Shown: positions 1 through 8,224, counted from the stretch's first letter. The stretch is 64,000 nt of DNA from Mycobacterium bourgelatii (GCF_010723575.1 NZ_BLKZ01000001.1:4154001-4218000), one strand, 5' to 3'. Notes: generated from the sequence alone by a model not told the origin. A program made the numbers and translations.

Positions 1-12
1 GCCGCCACAGCG

Positions 13-258
13 GTGAACCACTACATCGAAGCGCGGGTAAGTGATGGCGATGAGGTCTATTTGACTGTAGGTACCGGAGGAGTCTACGACCCGAAGGTAA
101 TCGCGGTAATTCTGGACTCGGTTCCTGGGGTTGCACATGAGGATTGGTTCATAGAGCCCTCTGTGGAGCTTGGCATCCAGCCCAGTACCGGAGAAGTTGT
201 TTGGTCAACAATGCTACCTACGACTACTCGTGAGCAGCTGTTATCCGACATCGACTAA
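13..258 (+). CDS. Hypothetical protein, possibly 5'-incomplete
   Basis: A GTG-started frame of 81 residues runs to a TAA at 256-258. The same frame is open back to base 1, so the true start may lie outside the window. The product is acidic, with no membrane segment or signal peptide and no family I recognise. It is convergent with the disrupted endonuclease gene on the opposite strand and, like the rest of the left edge, has lower GC than the mycobacterial core genes. It may be a cargo gene of the accessory region. Confidence that it is coding is moderate; no function is proposed. Confidence 0.45.
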   Translation: MNHYIEARVSDGDEVYLTVGTGGVYDPKVIAVILDSVPGVAHEDWFIEPSVELGIQPSTGEVVWSTMLPTTTREQLLSDID

Positions 259-718
259 GTCGAAACGCTGGCACGCACAGCGCCGGTTCAGACGTCAAAT
301 AGTCGCGCGGCACCCGTTAGAATGAAATCAGTAACTGTCAGGAAGAGACCGGGGCATAGGTTGGTCTAATTCCTCTATCTGCCCATCCCCGCCTGCGGTA
401 TTCCACCGCGGGTTGACCGCTCGCAGGGCGGAAAGTCCCTCCTGCGCATACCGTTCCAGTAGATCAAGGAGTTCACGATAGCCGGTTGCCTCTTTTACCT
501 CTTCAGGAACTATCAGATCTCCGCTAGCTGCAAGCGCTGGCGGGTTTACTTTGGGCAGGTCATAAGGCAGCGCCGGTAACGGTTGCTTTCCAGGCAGCAT
601 GCGTAGATACGGTGAATACGCCATGAGCAACACGCCAGCAAACAAGTAGGGTCTGCTGCACGAATAGGTGACATCTGAGTTGGCTTGCCCAGCGTGGGCG
701 GGCTGGAAGGATGTCCCC

Positions 719-1027
719 ATGGCAAGGCCTTACCCCCGCGAGTTCCGCGACGACGTTGTGCGGGTCGCTCACAACCGCGATGACGGTGTGACCATCGAGC
801 AGATCGCCACCGATTTCGGGGTCCACCCGGTGACGTTGCACAAGTGGATGCGCCAGGCCGACATCGACGAGGGCGCCACCCCCGGCAAGAGCACCACCGA
901 GTCCGCAGAGCTGCGGGAAGCGCGGCGTCGGATCAAACTGCTCGAGCAAGAGAATGAGGTGCTGCGCCGGGCCACGGCATATCTGTCGCAGGCCAACCTG
1001 CCGGGAAAAGGCTCTACCCGCTCGTAA
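719..1027 (+). CDS. IS3-family transposase OrfA
   Basis: OrfA is a 102-residue DNA-binding subunit: an N-terminal helix-turn-helix (IATDFGVHPVTLHKWM) followed by a leucine-rich coiled coil (RRIKLLEQENEVLRRA). ATG at 719 follows a GGAAGGA ribosome site; an in-frame GTG at 668 is the alternative start. The run GGAAAAGG at 1004-1011 near the end of the gene is a plausible -1 slippage site. OrfB lies in the -1 frame and is open across this point, so the active OrfAB transposase is probably made by programmed frameshifting. Confidence 0.85.
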   Translation: MARPYPREFRDDVVRVAHNRDDGVTIEQIATDFGVHPVTLHKWMRQADIDEGATPGKSTTESAELREARRRIKLLEQENEVLRRATAYLSQANLPGKGSTRS

Positions 1028-1059
1028 GTGAGCTCGCCGCTGACGGGATCCCCGTCGCG

Positions 1060-1881
1060 GTGACGTGTCGGGTACTCAAGCTCGCCCGCCAACCGTATTA
1101 CCGCTGGCTGGCCAATCCCATCACCGATGCCGAACGCATCGAGGCCCACCGCACCAACGCCCTGTTCGACGCGCACAAAGACGACCCCGAGTTCGGGTAC
1201 CGCTATCTCGTCGAGGAGGCCCGCGATGCCGGCGAATCGATGGCCGAGCGCACCGCCTGGCGGATCTGCTCGCAGAATCGGCTGTGGAGCGTGTTCGGGA
1301 AAAAGCGGGGCAAGAACGGCAAAGTCGGGCCACCGGTGCACGATGACCTCGTTGAGCGTGACTTCACCGCTGATGCCCCAAATCAGTTGTGGCTCAGTGA
1401 CATCACCGAGCACCGCACCGACGAAGGCAAGCTCTACCTATGCGCGATCAAGGACGTGTTCTCCAACCGCATCGTCGGGTACTCGATCGACTCTCGGATG
1501 AAGTCCCGGCTGGCCACCACAGCGCTCAGCAGTGCGGTGGCTCGCCGCGGTGACGTGGCCGGTTGCATTCTGCATTCGGATCGCGGATCTCAATTCAGGT
1601 CAAGGCGATTCGTACATGCACTGAACCATCACGAGATGGTCGGATCGATGGGCCGCGTCGGTGCGGCCGGCGACAATGCGGCCATGGAGAGCTTCTTCGC
1701 TCTGCTGCAGAAGAACGTGCTCGATCGCCGCCGCTGGCGCACTCGAGAAGAGTTGCGGATCGCGATCGTCATCTGGATCGAACGGACCTACCATCGCCGC
1801 CGGCGCCAAGCCCGTCTCGGGCGGTTGACCCCGATCGAATTCGAAGCGATTATGACCCCACGGGCCAGTCAGGCCGCGTGA
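1060..1881 (+). CDS. IS3-family transposase OrfB (DDE integrase domain)
   Basis: OrfB is the catalytic rve-type integrase part of the transposase. The acidic triad is visible in LWLSDITEH (first Asp), HSDRGSQF (second Asp) and AMESFFALLQ (Glu). The frame is open upstream of GTG 1060 to the slippage run near 1005, and that upstream stretch still reads as the conserved IS3 OrfB start (YPLVSELA). The real product is therefore more likely an OrfAB fusion than a protein started at 1060. The basic C-terminus is typical of the family. Confidence 0.85.
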   Translation: MTCRVLKLARQPYYRWLANPITDAERIEAHRTNALFDAHKDDPEFGYRYLVEEARDAGESMAERTAWRICSQNRLWSVFGKKRGKNGKVGPPVHDDLVERDFTADAPNQLWLSDITEHRTDEGKLYLCAIKDVFSNRIVGYSIDSRMKSRLATTALSSAVARRGDVAGCILHSDRGSQFRSRRFVHALNHHEMVGSMGRVGAAGDNAAMESFFALLQKNVLDRRRWRTREELRIAIVIWIERTYHRRRRQARLGRLTPIEFEAIMTPRASQAA

Positions 1882-2375
1882 CCGAACCTGTCACCTGATC
1901 GTGCAGCAGACCCGTATTTATTCCAAACTTCGTCGTAGGCCGCGCGCTCATCATCACTTTTGAGCAAATCGTATCCACAGCGTCCGGAAGGACCCGGCTC
2001 GTAATACACGTTGAAATTCGCAATCGTGCTCTCGAGGGTCCAAATCCGCCTCGCGAACCACTTCTCAAAGTAGAGTTCTTGAAACTGTTCGTATGTAACA
2101 AGTTCGACATTCGTAGCTCGTGCTGCCGCTATCGCGCCGGTTTGAAAGCCCTTTTGCGAGACGATGTAACCCCGATTCGCGCCGGTCTCCTCTACTGCGA
2201 CTCGGAAGGCTCGGACTTTCTCGGCTGGAATATTAGTTTTCCAGAATTTGCACTCACAGATGATGCTGTGCGGGATCCCCTCGACAATCTCCGTGTGAGG
2301 TGAGCCCGTCGTAGTGGTCCAGTCGTTGTGGGACTCTGATGCCCGAGTGTTCGGGCAGGAAGAATCGACGACGAC

Positions 2376-2792
2376 ATGGCAACGAACAAGCGCCGGCGGC
2401 ACACGCCGGATCAGATCATCCGCAAGCTCGCCGAGGGCAACAAGCTCCTTGGAACCGGGCAGCAACTCAGCGAAGTGTGTCGCCACCTCGAGATCACCGA
2501 GTCGACCTGGCATCGCTGGGTCGCCCAGTACGGCGGGATGAAGGCCAGCGACGCCAAACGCCTCAAGGAACTTGAGGCCGAGAACGCCAGGCTCAAGAAG
2601 CTGGTCGCCAACCAGGCCCTTGACATCGACATGCTCAAGGAGATCTCGTCGGAAACTTCTGACCCCGAACCGCAAGCGCAGCGCCGCGGCGATGCTGCGC
2701 GAGCGGTTCGGGGTCTCCGAACGGCGGGCGTGCGCGGTGGTCGGCATCCACCGTTCCACCATGCGTCTACAACCACCACCGATCAGCGATGA
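2376..2792 (+). CDS. IS3-family transposase OrfA (copy 2), probably frameshifted near its end
   Basis: The protein starts with a basic helix-turn-helix (HTPDQIIRKLAEGNKLL... ESTWHRWVAQYGG) and a coiled coil (LKELEAENARLKKLV), the usual OrfA layout. In related elements OrfA ends a few residues after MLKEI with a short GNF-type tail, and OrfB is in the -1 frame. Here one G appears to be missing near 2651 (TCGTCGGAAACTTCTGA). OrfA therefore runs on in a meaningless frame to 2792 and OrfB lies in the +1 frame. If so, -1 slippage could not make the fusion. This rests on remembered family patterns, not an alignment. Confidence 0.7.
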   Translation: MATNKRRRHTPDQIIRKLAEGNKLLGTGQQLSEVCRHLEITESTWHRWVAQYGGMKASDAKRLKELEAENARLKKLVANQALDIDMLKEISSETSDPEPQAQRRGDAARAVRGLRTAGVRGGRHPPFHHASTTTTDQR

Positions 2793-3513
2793 GGAGGCCC
2801 AATTGCGGGCCTGGCTACGCGCGTTCTCCACCCAGCGGCCCCGCTGGGGATGGCGCCGTGCTGCGATCGCGGCACGGCGAGCTGGCTGGAAGGTCAACAA
2901 CAAGCGCATCCGCCGCCTGTGGCGCGAGGAAGGCCTGCGGGTTCCGCAGCGCCGCAGGAAGAAACGCTTGACCGGCATCGGTGCGCAGGTCGGGGCGATG
3001 TGCCCGATCCGCCCGAATGCGATCTGGGCGATGGACTTTCAGTTCGACACCACCGCCGACGGACGAACGTTGAAGATGCTCAACGTAATCGATGAGTTCA
3101 CCCGCGAAGCCCTGGCGATCGAAGTCGACCGGGCCATCAACGCCGACGGCGTGGTCGACGTCCTTGACCGTCTGGCCCTGATGCATGGGGCACCGGCCTA
3201 CGTGCGGTTCGACAACGGACCCGAGTTCATCGCCCATGCTGTCAACGACTGGTGCCGCTTCAACGGCACCGGCTCGCTATTCATCGATCCCGGATCCCCC
3301 TGGCAGAACGCCTGGATCGAGTCATTCAACGGCCGACTGCGCGACGAGCTACTCAACTCCTGGCGCTTCGACTCCCTGCAAGAAGCCCAAATCATCATCG
3401 AAGATTGGAGAATCGACTACAACGCCAACCGGCCTCACTCCGCCCACAATGGGCTCACCCCAGCCGAGTTCGCCCTACAGTGGACCACGACCCACCAACC
3501 GCAAGCCGCATAG
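2653..3513 (+). CDS. IS3-family transposase OrfB (copy 2)
   Basis: This is the catalytic transposase half, read from the KLLTPN stretch where the OrfB frame takes over; the first ATG in frame is at 2692. It has a helix-turn-helix (ERRACAVVGIHRSTMR), the HTH_21-like linker, and an rve core with Asp in WAMDFQFD, Asp in VRFDNGPEFI and Glu in AWIESFNGRLRDE. The C-terminus has the RPHSAHNGLTPAEFA signature typical of this IS3 branch. The frame is intact to its stop; the defect, if any, is at the OrfA/OrfB junction. Confidence 0.85.
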   Translation, partial: KLLTPNRKRSAAAMLRERFGVSERRACAVVGIHRSTMRLQPPPISDEEAQLRAWLRAFSTQRPRWGWRRAAIAARRAGWKVNNKRIRRLWREEGLRVPQRRRKKRLTGIGAQVGAMCPIRPNAIWAMDFQFDTTADGRTLKMLNVIDEFTREALAIEVDRAINADGVVDVLDRLALMHGAPAYVRFDNGPEFIAHAVNDWCRFNGTGSLFIDPGSPWQNAWIESFNGRLRDELLNSWRFDSLQEAQIIIEDWRIDYNANRPHSAHNGLTPAEFALQWTTTHQPQAA

Positions 3514-3653
3514 CGACTGGACCATCAAACGGGTCCCCCTCACGTGGCCACTACATCGGCGTCGTAATGACCGCGCAGCAATTGCAACCGTTTACGCTGC
3601 TGCACAGTCATTTCACACTCCCGCAAGATGCTCGCAACCAAATCTTCCAAGTC

Positions 3654-5068
3654 GGTCAAGTCCCGGGAAGTGGTGTAGTGCTGCGTGATCCGGTGGGTTA
3701 GGCGGTCAGTGCGGGCATGTCGTCGGCTCCTATTTCGGGGTTGTCGTTGGTGATGGTGGTCAGGCGGCATCGGGCGAGGACGTCGAGGCCGAGGTAGCGG
3801 CGGCCTTCGGCCCATTCGTCGTTCTGTTCGGCCAGCACGGCGCCGACGAGGCGGACGATGGCGTCGCGGTTGGGGAAGATCCCGACGGCGTCGGTCCGGC
3901 GGCGGATCTCTTTGTTGAGCCGTTCTGCGGGGTTGTTGGACCAGATCTGGGTCCAGACGTCCTTGGGAAATGCAGTGAAGGCCAGGATGTCTTCGCGTGC
4001 AGCACTGAGGTGTTCGGCCACGGCGGGGAGTTTGTCGGTGACATAGTCGATGAGCCGGTCGAACTGCGCGGCCACCGCGGGCGCGTCAGGTTGGTCATAA
4101 ACGCTGTGCAGCATCGCTTTGACTGCCGGCCACATGCTCTTGGGGCAGATGCTCATCAGGTTGGCCGCGTAGTGGGTGCGGCAGCGCTGCCAGGCCGCTC
4201 CGGGCAGGTTGGCTGCGATCGCTTCGCGTAGGCCGGCGTGGGCGTCGCTGGTGACCAGGCGAACACCGGCCAACCCGCGGGCGACCAGGTCGGCGAAGAA
4301 CTCGTTCCAGGCCGGGCCGGTCTCGCTGGTGACCACCCGCATGCCCAGGACTTCGCGGTGTCCGTCGCCGTTGACGCCGGTGGCCAGCAGCACGACCCCG
4401 TTGACCACCCGCCCGCCTTCGCGCACCTTCATCGTCAACGCATCCGCGGCGACGAAGGTGAACGGGCCAGCAGAATCGAGTGGGCGGTGGCGGAACTGCT
4501 CGACGTGCTCGTCGAGGTCGGTGGCCATGCGGCTGACCTGCGATTTGCTCAGCGAGTCGATGCCCAGGGTTTTGACCAGCTTGTCCATCCGCCGCGTGCT
4601 CACCCCGGCCAGGTAGCAGTCGGCGACCACGGTGATCAGCGCGGATTCGGCCCGCTTACGGCGTTCGAGCAGCCACTCGGGAAAGTAGGTTCCCTTGCGC
4701 AACTTCGGGACTGCAACATCGATGCTGCCCACCCGGGTATCGAGGCCGCGGTGGCGATACCCGTTGCGCTGGGCACGGCGCCCCGGTGTGGGCTGGCCCC
4801 ATTCAGCGCCCACCACGGCATCAGCATCCGCCGACAGCAGGGCGTTGATGACCGTCTGCAGCAGCGAGCGCATCAGATCTGGCGAGGCTTCGGAGAGGGC
4901 CTCGCCAAGAAGGCCTGCAGGGTCGACAATATGGGGTGCGGTCATCGTGATGCTCCTCGAGGATTCTGTGGAAGGTTGACTCGAAGGATCACGCGGTGGC
5001 CGCTTTACGTCCATCACCGACACGATGACGAACCCAGCAACCGCGCTACACCACTATGCGGGACTCAA
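3654..5068 (-). mobile_element. IS256-family insertion sequence, IS1081-like
   Basis: The element is about 1415 bp, flanked by a 10-bp direct repeat CTTCCAAGTC at 3644-3653 and 5069-5078. Its ends form an imperfect inverted repeat sharing AGTCCCG and AGTGGTGTAG. It holds one mutator-type transposase of 415 residues, the length I recall for IS1081, with closely similar wording. It inserted at about codon 16 of the restriction endonuclease, in the same orientation. Confidence 0.88.
3698..4945 (-). CDS. IS256-family (mutator) transposase, IS1081-like
   Basis: The protein is 415 residues from ATG 4945, which follows a GAGGAG ribosome site; the frame is open further upstream to 5023 but without a comparable site. 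The DDE triad is visible in FVAADALTMKV (Asp), VTSDAHAGL (Asp) and NNPAERLNKEIRRR (Glu). The mutator signature region AWQRCRTHYAANLM is present. The protein is full length with no internal stop, so this copy is potentially active. It begins MTAPHIVDPAGLLGEAL, essentially as I remember for IS1081 of the M. tuberculosis complex. Confidence 0.9.
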   Translation of the reverse strand: MTAPHIVDPAGLLGEALSEASPDLMRSLLQTVINALLSADADAVVGAEWGQPTPGRRAQRNGYRHRGLDTRVGSIDVAVPKLRKGTYFPEWLLERRKRAESALITVVADCYLAGVSTRRMDKLVKTLGIDSLSKSQVSRMATDLDEHVEQFRHRPLDSAGPFTFVAADALTMKVREGGRVVNGVVLLATGVNGDGHREVLGMRVVTSETGPAWNEFFADLVARGLAGVRLVTSDAHAGLREAIAANLPGAAWQRCRTHYAANLMSICPKSMWPAVKAMLHSVYDQPDAPAVAAQFDRLIDYVTDKLPAVAEHLSAAREDILAFTAFPKDVWTQIWSNNPAERLNKEIRRRTDAVGIFPNRDAIVRLVGAVLAEQNDEWAEGRRYLGLDVLARCRLTTITNDNPEIGADDMPALTA

Positions 5069-5117
5069 CTTCCAAGTCTTCCCAATCATTCGGGACTGTG
5101 CTTGAGATGAGGGTCAT

Positions 5118-5485
5118 ACAAGCACGCTAGCAACGGGACGGGATCTCCACTTCTATAGAGAACAAACCGGCTACTAGTAGCCAGATAGGCGACTGGTGAC
5201 CGGTCCAAAGCGGTATCACGGGGGCCACGCGCTAGAAGGGCGGCAAGAGGGGCAAGCGTGGCCTTCAGCCGCATCTGAGGGCATCTCTGCCGGTGCACTA
5301 CGCCGTCTCGCGAGACGAGGTAGTAGTCATCGCGGGGGCGGTGTGGCACGGGTTTGCTGACGCGGTTTTGTACTGTCCATTGTGCCACTTGATTGCGTAA
5401 GACTTGCGTAAATTTGAACCGTTTTGGCCGGTCGGTTCTTGCGCTAGCTAACGTCGAATTCCTATCTACCTGCATCAACACTTAG
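5118..5485. other. Gap between tRNA-Met and the disrupted endonuclease; no convincing gene
   Basis: These 368 bases hold a minus-strand frame of 131 residues (5086-5481) that resembles no family I know and overlaps the nuclease start in another frame, so I do not call it. The stretch contains a short direct repeat TTGCGTAA at 5393-5400 and 5404-5411. It lies at the 3' side of the tRNA gene, where an attachment-site scar would be expected. No integrase is visible in the window. Confidence 0.4.
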
Positions 5486-5559
5486 TGGGGCGGGCGGGGC
5501 TCGAACCCGCGACCAACGGATTATGAGTCCGCGGCTCTAACCAACTGAGCTACCGCCCC
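5486..5559 (-). tRNA. metV: tRNA-Met (CAU anticodon)
   Basis: The minus strand folds as a 74-nt cloverleaf. Acceptor GGGGCGG pairs with CCGCCCC, with discriminator A and no encoded CCA. The anticodon loop CTCATAA carries CAU, and the T loop is TTCGAGC. A CAU anticodon could also belong to tRNA-Ile2 before lysidine modification; the Met call follows the position of metV next to this part of the M. tuberculosis map. Its 3' end faces the IS-rich accessory segment. Confidence 0.88.
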
Positions 5560-5634
5560 CGGCGCGTAATACGACCATGAGACTAGCGCGGCACCACCGG
5601 CCCGCAGCGATCCGGTGGCACGACCCGAACGCCG

Positions 5635-6072
5635 TCAGTCCTCGATCGGCCGCAGCCGAAAGACCCTGATCTCCCGCGGCGCACAGCTCTGCCGGTAGGC
5701 GTCATAGCCGGGATAGAAGTCGACTGCCGTAGCCCAAGCCGCAGCCCGCTCGTCACCAGTAAGCAGCTCCGCTCGGTATCGCCGTGGCGGACCCCGGAAT
5801 TCGATCGTGCACTCCGGATTCTTGAGCAGGTTGGCGCTCCACGCCGGATGTTGCGGCCGGCCGTAGTTGGACCCGATCGCCAGCAGCCCGTTGCCGTCGT
5901 CGATCAAGGTCAGCGGGTGCGTCCTGGGCTGTCCGGACTTGGCGCCGGTCGACGTCACGAGACCGACTTTGTCGACCCCCATGAAACTCAACCTGCCGTG
6001 GGTCCGTGGGATCACGAACTTATCGACCCGCGGCGCCAGGTGGACCGCAACCTGATAGCCGAGTTTTGACAT
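5635..6072 (-). CDS. Deazaflavin (F420)-dependent nitroreductase family protein
   Basis: The protein is 145 residues from ATG 6072; the frame stays open to 6186, so a longer N-terminus is possible. It has the DDN/PNPOx split-barrel layout of mycobacterial F420-binding reductases: an N-terminal helix, then GLVTSTGAKSGQPRTHPLTLIDDG, then LLAIGSNYGRPQHPAWSANLLKNPE, then a C-terminal YPGYDAYRQSC helix. Family members use reduced F420 to reduce quinones or nitro compounds, or bind F420 or fatty acids. The substrate cannot be told. Monocistronic, next to tRNA-Met. Confidence 0.75.
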   Translation of the reverse strand: MSKLGYQVAVHLAPRVDKFVIPRTHGRLSFMGVDKVGLVTSTGAKSGQPRTHPLTLIDDGNGLLAIGSNYGRPQHPAWSANLLKNPECTIEFRGPPRRYRAELLTGDERAAAWATAVDFYPGYDAYRQSCAPREIRVFRLRPIED

Positions 6073-6308
6073 CGCGACGCGCTCGACCACAGCCTCGTCG
6101 AACCTCAACCGTCGACCGCGAATCCGACTCTCCCGCCGAAAAGACACAGCTAGACCGTACCCACCGAGGCGCGCTTCTATAGCCACGAATCAGGATCGGT
6201 AGCGAATGAAGCGACCTAAGCCACTGACCCCCCGGACGTGTCGTAGTTGCAAAGACGCCGCGGCCGGGCGAATTATCAGACACATGACAGCGGGGTTGAT
6301 GGGCGAGC

Positions 6309-6515
6309 GTGCCACTTAAACGAATTGACGAATTGAAGCCCGGAGACAGGATCCGCATGAAGATCGGGCACGCCACCGTCGTAGCGACAGAACCCCTTGA
6401 CGACGACCGCACTCTGCTGACTTTCCTCTACGGGACGAAAGGGGCCGCCGACAACGACGTCACCGTCGATGTCCTCGACGACGACGAGTGGGGTTGGGAC
6501 GAGGAACAGAGCTGA
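6309..6515 (+). CDS. Small acidic hypothetical protein
   Basis: A GTG-started frame of 68 residues with a basic N-terminal half (LKPGDRIRMKIGHATVV) and a very acidic C-terminus (DDDEWGWDEEQ). The first half reads like a small beta-barrel. It has no membrane segment and I recognise no family. It sits alone between the deazaflavin reductase (divergent) and the lipoprotein gene (convergent). High GC and a coherent frame make it plausibly real. Confidence 0.45.
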   Translation: MPLKRIDELKPGDRIRMKIGHATVVATEPLDDDRTLLTFLYGTKGAADNDVTVDVLDDDEWGWDEEQS

Positions 6516-6556
6516 CCCCGGCGGCACCACCAGAGCCGCTCACATCCGAAACGGCC

Positions 6557-7321
6557 CTAGTACAGGTAGACGACGGCGTCATTGCCGCCGTTGCACACCA
6601 CCAAGGACCCGTTGACAATGCAGGTCATCGAGTACTGCTGGCCGGTCACTGGGCTCTCCGCGTAGACCTGCCGTGGGGTCGAACTCGGCGGTCCGCCGGC
6701 GGCGTAGGCCTGGCGTACCCGTTCGGCGAAAGCGCACGTCGTGGCGGTGGACCCGACGGCGGAATGAGCCAATCCGGTGACCGACTCGTCGCTGGTCGGG
6801 CAGGTGTTGGCGTCCGGCGGCAGGGTCACCGGCGTGGTCGCCGAGGTCAGAGCACCCGACGATTGCGGGGTCCAGTCCACGCAGTTTTTGGTCTTGAACG
6901 CCGCGTCTGATGGCAGGATCCGCACCACCTGCGGCTCGGTACCTTCACCGTGCTCAATCACATCCCTGGACGTCCCGCTGAGCCCCCTCAGCCGCTCCCA
7001 CGAGCAGGAATCGCCGCCCGGCGACCGATAGGTCCCGGGCTGCAATTCCTCCCCCATGCGAAACGTGCCGTCGCCCGGCAAGGTGCGGGCCGCCCCCGGC
7101 GTGGCGGACACGGAGGTTGAGGTCGGCGATGTCTCCGACGTCGTCGTGGGTGGAAGCGGCGGCACCGTCGTCCCCGGATAGATCGGCGGTAATTGGGTGC
7201 CAGTGGTCGGGTGATACGTCGGGCTGGGCGCCGCCGATCTAGTGCCACCGCCCGAGCAGGCAACGACCGAACAAACAACCAACCCACCCACCGCGACGGC
7301 GAAAAGCGCTCTACCTGCCAT
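6557..7321 (-). CDS. Putative secreted lipoprotein with Thr/Pro-rich linker
   Basis: The protein is 254 residues. It has a signal peptide ending in the lipobox VVAC (Cys at about residue 22), then a Ser/Thr/Pro-rich linker to about residue 80. A Cys-containing domain follows, starting GTFRMGEELQPGTYRSPGG, with a repeat of Cys pairs (CSW, NCVDW, TCPT, TTCAF, MTC, VVCNGG) suggesting disulfides outside the membrane. It should be anchored to the outer face of the cytoplasmic membrane. It lies 9 bp after the AhpD-like gene and is probably co-transcribed with it. The family is not recognised by name. Confidence 0.65.
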   Translation of the reverse strand: MAGRALFAVAVGGLVVCSVVACSGGGTRSAAPSPTYHPTTGTQLPPIYPGTTVPPLPPTTTSETSPTSTSVSATPGAARTLPGDGTFRMGEELQPGTYRSPGGDSCSWERLRGLSGTSRDVIEHGEGTEPQVVRILPSDAAFKTKNCVDWTPQSSGALTSATTPVTLPPDANTCPTSDESVTGLAHSAVGSTATTCAFAERVRQAYAAGGPPSSTPRQVYAESPVTGQQYSMTCIVNGSLVVCNGGNDAVVYLY

Positions 7322-7330
7322 GACTTCTCG

Positions 7331-8185
7331 TCAGCCAAACACCGGCTGACCGTCAGCACCGGTGGTGTATCGCTGGGTACCGGAATCGACCCGTGGGGCG
7401 TCGGCGCCTAGCGAAACCGCAATCTTGTTACTCGCGTTACGCATGATGTCCAAGGTCAGCTCAACCGCCTCCACCGCGGTGAACCGGGAGCGCACCTCTT
7501 CGACATCGTCGGCGACGAGGTGCGCAGGCGTCCAAATTAACCCATCGGCATATTGCAGCGCCGCTTTTGCGCGAGGATCGAGGCGCCTGGACTTCTCGTA
7601 ATGGTGGATGTCGTCGTACAGCGTCTCCGATCCGCCGGCGTCCAGCGCGTCGCCGTCACGCAACGATTTGCACAGTCGGCAGTTGTGCTGCCAGGCCCCC
7701 CGCAGCCGGACCAGCTCGGTGAGGACCGGGTCGAGAGCACGCATCTTGGCCACCGCCGGCATGAAGCGCTGGAACACCGCGTCGGACACGTCGGTGTGGT
7801 GATCCCAAGCGATCGGGCCGCTTACCCAAGCCAAATATTCGCCACCCACCCCCAGCGCTTGCAGCCCGGCGCGTACCCGCGGCACGAAGTCGGCGATGTA
7901 TATCGACACCACCACACCAAAGACATCGCGCCCCAACGCCTTCAGCAACCGCGACCGCTGCGCGTCGGTAATCACCGAGACAGCAGCGCTGAACTGTTCG
8001 GCGAATTCGGCGACGGCAACCTCGGCCTCCGTCTCCGGTTCGTTCACCGCAACCTCGCTGGGCAACGGCGGCAACGACAACGTCTGCGCACATACGCGCC
8101 GAGCCAACCCCGTCATGCGACCGTCGCCGGGAGACAGCGCCACCAACCGCGCGAGGTCGTCGCGAACCGAAACCGGAGCAACCAT
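7331..8185 (-). CDS. Carboxymuconolactone decarboxylase (AhpD)-like protein
   Basis: The protein is 284 residues from ATG 8185. Its centre holds the AhpD/CMD-type active-site stretch LVRLRGAWQHNCRLCKSLRDGDAL, with a CxxC pair, followed by a helix-rich YEKSRRLDPRAKAALQYADGLIWTP segment. CMD-family proteins with CxxC act as thiol peroxidase partners or disulfide reductases. The family is usually 110-180 residues; here the extra N-terminal half is unassigned. It is the first gene of a two-gene unit with the lipoprotein. Confidence 0.7.
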   Translation of the reverse strand: MVAPVSVRDDLARLVALSPGDGRMTGLARRVCAQTLSLPPLPSEVAVNEPETEAEVAVAEFAEQFSAAVSVITDAQRSRLLKALGRDVFGVVVSIYIADFVPRVRAGLQALGVGGEYLAWVSGPIAWDHHTDVSDAVFQRFMPAVAKMRALDPVLTELVRLRGAWQHNCRLCKSLRDGDALDAGGSETLYDDIHHYEKSRRLDPRAKAALQYADGLIWTPAHLVADDVEEVRSRFTAVEAVELTLDIMRNASNKIAVSLGADAPRVDSGTQRYTTGADGQPVFG

Positions 8186-8224
8186 CCCTACAAGCTAGAA
8201 CGCCGCTGCTTCAGCAGCAATCGG

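Larger units (their letters stand above)
649..1913 (+). mobile_element. IS3-family insertion sequence (copy 1)
   Basis: The element is 1265 bp, bounded by terminal inverted repeats that match at 23 of 25 bases (outer sequence GGGTCTGCTGCACGA). It is flanked by the 3-bp direct repeat GTA at 646-648 and 1914-1916. It carries the usual IS3 pair of overlapping frames, orfA then orfB. It interrupts the restriction endonuclease at about codon 175, in opposite orientation. Both frames are full length, so it may still be mobile. Confidence 0.9.
2296..3542 (+). mobile_element. IS3-family insertion sequence (copy 2, a different element)
   Basis: The element is 1247 bp. Its ends begin TGAGG on each strand and share GGTCCAGTCG within an imperfect inverted repeat of about 30 bp. 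It is flanked by the 4-bp direct repeat CGTG at 2292-2295 and 3543-3546. Its transposase is clearly distinct from that of copy 1. Removing the element plus one CGTG restores the nuclease frame exactly (DADVVAT joined to EIVEGIP). Confidence 0.9.
328..5117 (-). pseudogene. Mrr-like type IV restriction endonuclease, split by three insertion sequences
   Basis: Pieces on the minus strand at 5117-5069, 3643-3547, 2295-1917 and 648-328 join in one frame once the three IS elements and one copy of each target duplication are removed. The joined frame is 846 nt, encoding 281 residues plus a stop. The start is ATG at 5117, with an in-frame TAG 12 nt upstream. The joined protein shows a PD-(D/E)xK nuclease core: DADVV, then ECKFW (the ExK pair), then VSQKGFQ, as in Mrr-type enzymes that cleave foreign or modified DNA. 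The IS3 copy at 2296 lies between the catalytic Asp and ExK, so the locus cannot make an active nuclease. The C-terminal third beyond the nuclease core is not recognised. Seen: frame restoration and motifs. Inferred: family. Confidence 0.85.

Noticed and set aside
1869..2978. Long minus-strand frame of 369 residues crossing IS3 copy 2
   Set aside because: Its first half is antisense to the transposase and only its second half is genuine nuclease sequence; it is an artefact of the insertion.
4238..5110. Plus-strand frame of 290 residues opposite the IS256 transposase
   Set aside because: It is a mirror of a clear transposase gene with no motif of its own.
5086..5481. Minus-strand 131-residue frame between tRNA-Met and the IS256 element
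   Set aside because: No recognisable family. It overlaps the reconstructed nuclease start in another frame, and an ordinary intergenic attachment region explains the stretch.
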